Source: BD2-11 sp965221785 (GTDB lineage Bacteria > Gemmatimonadota > Gemmatimonadetes > Longimicrobiales > Gaopeijiaceae). Taken from it: a stretch of 64,000 nucleotides of DNA. The notes under the pieces are model-generated. The model was given only the letters and a program-made list of their open reading frames with translations. It did not search any database and was not told where the DNA came from. The stretch lies in assembly GCA_965221785.1 (NCBI GenBank), contig CBDCSR010000003.1, positions 2,480,001 through 2,544,000 of the forward strand. Reading direction: 5' to 3'. Positions within the stretch are counted from its first letter, which is position 1; every line of letters begins with the position of its first letter. A program made the position numbers and the translations under genes. This document shows, one piece after another, positions 60,996 through 64,000 of this stretch.

Positions 60996-62564
60996 ATGAC
61001 GGCGAAGAAAGCGACAGGCAGGGAATCCGACGGCGGCGCGACGACCGGCTACGAGTCCGAGTTGTGGGCGATGGCCGACGCGCTTCGCGGCTCGATGGAC
61101 GCGGCCGAGTACAAGCACGTCGTGCTCGGCCTCATCTTCCTGAAGTACATCTCCGACGCCTTCGAGGAGCGCCGTGAGGCGGTGCTCGGCGAATGGGGCG
61201 AGGAGGCCGCCGAGGACCGCGACGAGTACATCGCCGAGAACATCTTCTGGGTGCCGCGGGAAGCCCGCTGGGCCAAGCTCAAGGCCGAGGCGCGGCAGCC
61301 GACCGTCGGGCAGACCGTGGACCGGGCCATGACCGCGATCGAGCGTGACAACCCGGCTCTGAAGGAGGTGCTCCCCAAGGACTACGCGCGTCCCGCGCTG
61401 GACAAGCAGCGTCTCGGCCAGCTGATCGACATGGTCGGAAACATCCGCGTCGGGGACGCCGAATCCCGCTCGAAGGACGTGCTGGGCCGGGTCTACGAGT
61501 ATTTCCTCTCGCAGTTCGCCGATGCCGAGGGCAAGCGTGGCGGAGAGTTCTACACCCCGCGCTGCGTCGTCAGGCTGCTGGTCGAGATGATCGAGCCCTA
61601 CCGGGGGCGGGTGTACGATCCCTGCTGCGGCTCCTCCGGCATGTTCGTGCAGTCAGTCGAGTTCATCCGCGCCCACGCCACCGGCAACGCCAACGGCGGG
61701 AGAGCGCGCGGCGACATCTCGATCTACGGCCAGGAGTCGAACTACACGACGTGGCGGCTCGCGAGGATGAACCTCGCGATCCGGGGGATCGGGGGGCAGA
61801 TCGCCCACGGCGACAGCTTCCACAACGACCGCCACCCGGACCTGAAGGCAGACTTCATCCTCGCCAATCCCCCGTTCAACGTCTCGGACTGGGGGGCCGA
61901 GCGGCTGGCGTCCGACAAGCGCTGGCGCTACGGCGTCCCCCCGAAGGGCAACGCGAACTTCGCTTGGGTGCAGCACATGGTCCACCACCTCGCGCCGAGG
62001 GGCATTGCGGGGTTCGTGCTGGCCAACGGTTCGATGTCGTCGAGTCAGTCCGGGGAGGGCGAGATCCGGACGAAGCTGATCGAAGCCGAACTCGTGGACT
62101 GCATGGTGGCCTTGCCCGGCCAGCTATTCTACTCGACTCAGATTCCGGCGTGTCTGTGGTTTCTGGTACGCCGACGCGGGCGGCGGGGCGAGATCCTGTT
62201 CATCGACGCGAGGAAGCTCGGACGGATGGTGGACCGAACCCACCGCGAACTGACCGGCGAGGACATCGCCCAGATCGCGGACATCTACCATGCTTGGCGG
62301 GCCAACGAGGAGGGGAGCGGCTATGCCGACGTTCCCGGCTTCTGCAAGAGCGCCGCGCTGGACGAGGTCCGCAAGCACGGCCACGTCTTGACGCCGGGCC
62401 GGTACGTGGGTGTGGAGCCGCAGGAGGACGACGGAGAACCCTTCGAGGACAAGATGACGCGGCTGGTCGCCGATCTTCGCGGGCAACAGGCCGAAGGTGC
62501 CCGGCTCGACGCCGCGATCAGGGAGAACCTTGCGGCGCTGGGATTCGGGGGCCGGGAGGCATGA
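60996..62564 (+). CDS. hsdM: Type I restriction-modification methyltransferase subunit
   Basis: A 522-residue HsdM (N6-adenine methyltransferase). The N-terminal helical domain has AAEYKHVVLGLIFLKYISDA. The catalytic domain has GEFYTPRCVVRLLVEMI, motif I DPCCGSSGMF and motif IV ILANPPFNVSDW. It methylates the target that HsdS selects. GGAG precedes ATG 60996. It overlaps the next gene by ATGA. HsdR is not in the window and may lie beyond 64000. Confidence 0.94.
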   Translation: MTAKKATGRESDGGATTGYESELWAMADALRGSMDAAEYKHVVLGLIFLKYISDAFEERREAVLGEWGEEAAEDRDEYIAENIFWVPREARWAKLKAEARQPTVGQTVDRAMTAIERDNPALKEVLPKDYARPALDKQRLGQLIDMVGNIRVGDAESRSKDVLGRVYEYFLSQFADAEGKRGGEFYTPRCVVRLLVEMIEPYRGRVYDPCCGSSGMFVQSVEFIRAHATGNANGGRARGDISIYGQESNYTTWRLARMNLAIRGIGGQIAHGDSFHNDRHPDLKADFILANPPFNVSDWGAERLASDKRWRYGVPPKGNANFAWVQHMVHHLAPRGIAGFVLANGSMSSSQSGEGEIRTKLIEAELVDCMVALPGQLFYSTQIPACLWFLVRRRGRRGEILFIDARKLGRMVDRTHRELTGEDIAQIADIYHAWRANEEGSGYADVPGFCKSAALDEVRKHGHVLTPGRYVGVEPQEDDGEPFEDKMTRLVADLRGQQAEGARLDAAIRENLAALGFGGREA

Positions 62565-62974
62565 GCAATTCGGACGGACGGCGCTGGCAGCAGCGGCTCG
62601 ACACTTTCGGAACGGCGCTCGCGCAACTCACGAGTGCCTGTGACCGGGAATGGTACGACTACTTGGAGCTGGCCGGACTGATCAAGACCTTCGAGTTCAG
62701 TTTCGAGCTGTCTTGGAAGGTGCTCAAGGATCTTCTCTTCTACGAAGGCCATGACGTGAAGGTCCCGCGCGCGGTGATCCGCAAGAGCTTCGAAGTGGAC
62801 TACATCGACGAGAGCGACTGCGAGACCCTGCTCGACGCGCTGGACAAGCGCAATCTCTTGAGCCATGCCTACGTGCTCGATGTGGCTGAGGAAGCGGAGA
62901 CGCTGATCAAGGAGCGCTACCACCCCGTCCTACTTCGACTCTATCAGACTCTGGACGCTAAGCGAACGCCATGA
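62561..62974 (+). CDS. HI0074-like nucleotidyltransferase substrate-binding protein
   Basis: A 137-residue four-helix protein of the HI0074 family (HEPN-like fold). It has YLELAGLIKTFEFSFELSWK, VLKDLLFYEGHDVKVPRAVI and the acidic DESDCETLLDALDKRNLLSH. Such proteins pair with a minimal nucleotidyltransferase, and some HEPN-MNT pairs are toxin-antitoxins. It overlaps hsdM by ATGA and the MNT frame downstream by 4 bp, so three activities share one transcript. The RxxxxH RNase motif of toxic HEPN proteins is not evident. Confidence 0.88.
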   Translation: MSNSDGRRWQQRLDTFGTALAQLTSACDREWYDYLELAGLIKTFEFSFELSWKVLKDLLFYEGHDVKVPRAVIRKSFEVDYIDESDCETLLDALDKRNLLSHAYVLDVAEEAETLIKERYHPVLLRLYQTLDAKRTP

Positions 62975-64000
62975 CGGATGGGCTCAAGGACGCGCACCGC
63001 GAGGCGATCATCGCCGTGATCGCGGCCAACGACCGTGTGGAACGAGCCGTCCTGTTTGGATCCAGGGCAACCGGGACGAACACCACAACCTCCGACGTGG
63101 ACATCGCGCTTTTCGGCGACCGGCTGACGCTGACGGATCAGGCCCGTCTCGCCGCAGCGGTCGAAGAGATCCCGATGGCTCAGTCGGTCGATCTGCTCTT
63201 GTACGACTCGGTGCGAGATCGGACGCTACGGGAGCACATCCAGTCGGACGGGATCGATTGGTACGCGCGCCCGACAACTAGCCGCAGCAATCGCAGCGAG
63301 TCGCCGTCCGACACGAGGGATCGGCCAACCCCCCAGGATTGGCCAGCAATGCCGTTCACCGAAGCGTTCCTTATCAATCCATCAGTACCTATCGGGCGAG
63401 GCATCTCCACTCCCTTCGTAAACATGGCCGCAGTCGAACCAAGTCTTCGTACCGTAAGCACTACTAGGGTCAGGGAGTTCCGAGGCGGTGGTTCCAAGTT
63501 TCAGGACGGCGACACGCTATTCGCTCGAATCACGCCGTGCTTGGAGAACGGCAAGATCGCGCGTTACCGAGCCGATTCCGAATTGGAGGTCGGACACGGA
63601 TCCACGGAGTTCATCGTCGTTCGAGGCCGTTCGGACGTCACCGATAACGACTTCGCGTTCTACGTAGCGCTGTCGGATCTGGTTCGGGACTATGCGATAA
63701 GCCAGATGGTGGGAACGTCTGGACGCCAACGGGTGCCTACCGGGTCGCTTGAGTACTTGGATGTCCCCGTCCCTCCCCTCCGGGAGCAACGCGCCATCGC
63801 TCACGTCCTCGGGACGTTGGACGACAAGATCGAGTTGATCCGGCGGATGAACGAGACTCTGGAGGCGATGGCGCGGGCGTTGTTCAAGTCCTGGTTCGTC
63901 GATTTCGATCCGGTCCGAGCCAAGATGGAGGGCCGGGACACGGGCTTGCCGCGAGACATCGCAGACCTGTTTCCCGACCGGCTGGTGGATTCCGAGATGG
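62971..64000 (+). CDS. MNT nucleotidyltransferase fused in frame to HsdS (partial)
   Basis: An open frame of at least 343 codons to the window end. Residues 1-100 form an MNT domain: VLFGSRATGTNTTTSDVDIA (GSxxxG...SDxD at 30-44) with a third acidic residue in QSVDLLL. A Ser/Arg/Asp-rich linker (about 101-120) leads into HsdS: PAMPFTEAFLINPSVPIGRG, GDTLFARITPCLENGKIARY and the central repeat PPLREQRAIAHVLGTLDDKI. No stop separates them. An ATG at 63349 with AGGA 10 nt before could also start HsdS alone. The 3' end is missing. Confidence 0.85.
   Translation, partial: MTDGLKDAHREAIIAVIAANDRVERAVLFGSRATGTNTTTSDVDIALFGDRLTLTDQARLAAAVEEIPMAQSVDLLLYDSVRDRTLREHIQSDGIDWYARPTTSRSNRSESPSDTRDRPTPQDWPAMPFTEAFLINPSVPIGRGISTPFVNMAAVEPSLRTVSTTRVREFRGGGSKFQDGDTLFARITPCLENGKIARYRADSELEVGHGSTEFIVVRGRSDVTDNDFAFYVALSDLVRDYAISQMVGTSGRQRVPTGSLEYLDVPVPPLREQRAIAHVLGTLDDKIELIRRMNETLEAMARALFKSWFVDFDPVRAKMEGRDTGLPRDIADLFPDRLVDSEM

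Overview
The window is high-GC, densely coded bacterial DNA with many 4-bp ATGA/GTGA gene overlaps and no tRNA, rRNA or CRISPR array that I could find. Secreted peptide and amino-acid hydrolases are abundant: amidohydrolases, an M20 peptidase, S9 peptidases, an amidase, and lipoprotein beta-propellers with AAC/GAC lipoboxes. There are also a DUF1028 protein, a PQQ-type dehydrogenase and a GH109-like oxidoreductase. This set looks most like Gemmatimonadota. That is inference from gene content; no marker gene is present.

Region 1 (7-24655) is chromosomal catabolism. Secreted hydrolases (7-5436) precede a tight minus-strand operon (13131 down to 5418). The operon encodes an ABC1/UbiB kinase, MeaB GTPase, a B12-binding mutase subunit, an acyl-CoA carboxylase carboxyltransferase, a split AtuA, an enoyl-CoA hydratase and a small membrane protein. 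It fits branched-chain or terpenoid acyl-CoA breakdown, but the mutase catalytic subunit and the biotin carboxylase are missing here. Next come a propeller lipoprotein, an antitoxin whose toxin is reduced to a stub, a two-subunit aconitase X overlapping hutI, and divergent hutF. Two helically phased copies of a palindrome lie between hutI and hutF. A cluster of GPP34, a DapF homologue lacking both catalytic cysteines, PdxH and a DadA-like oxidase follows.

Region 2 (24678-32852) holds two tandem DASS (SLC13) transporter genes. The second is split by an IS1111-type IS110-family element. That element's transposase is itself split by a three-integrase RIT (recombinase-in-trio) element with about 93-bp inverted ends. 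The result is a three-layer nest whose order of events can be read directly.

Region 3 (32866-45899) returns to chromosomal genes: a PH-like membrane protein, a Nudix hydrolase, a large S9 peptidase with an acidic insert, an amidase, a TylF-like methyltransferase, a DUF222-HNH protein, a GH109-like oxidoreductase and a propeller lipoprotein. It ends in an S9 peptidase that has lost its N-terminus.

Region 4 (about 45900-64000, running off the end) is an integrative, apparently mobilizable defence island. It carries McrC/McrB, a tyrosine integrase, a VirD4/TraD-like coupling protein, a structured candidate oriT, and a replication-relaxation protein with a decayed second copy. Defence genes include a 1321-residue NACHT STAND ATPase with a Cap4-like N-terminal nuclease motif. 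A type I restriction system follows, in which an HI0074-like protein sits between hsdM and an open frame that joins a minimal nucleotidyltransferase (MNT) domain to HsdS. The MNT-HsdS frame and the nuclease-NACHT gene are the best candidates for something new.
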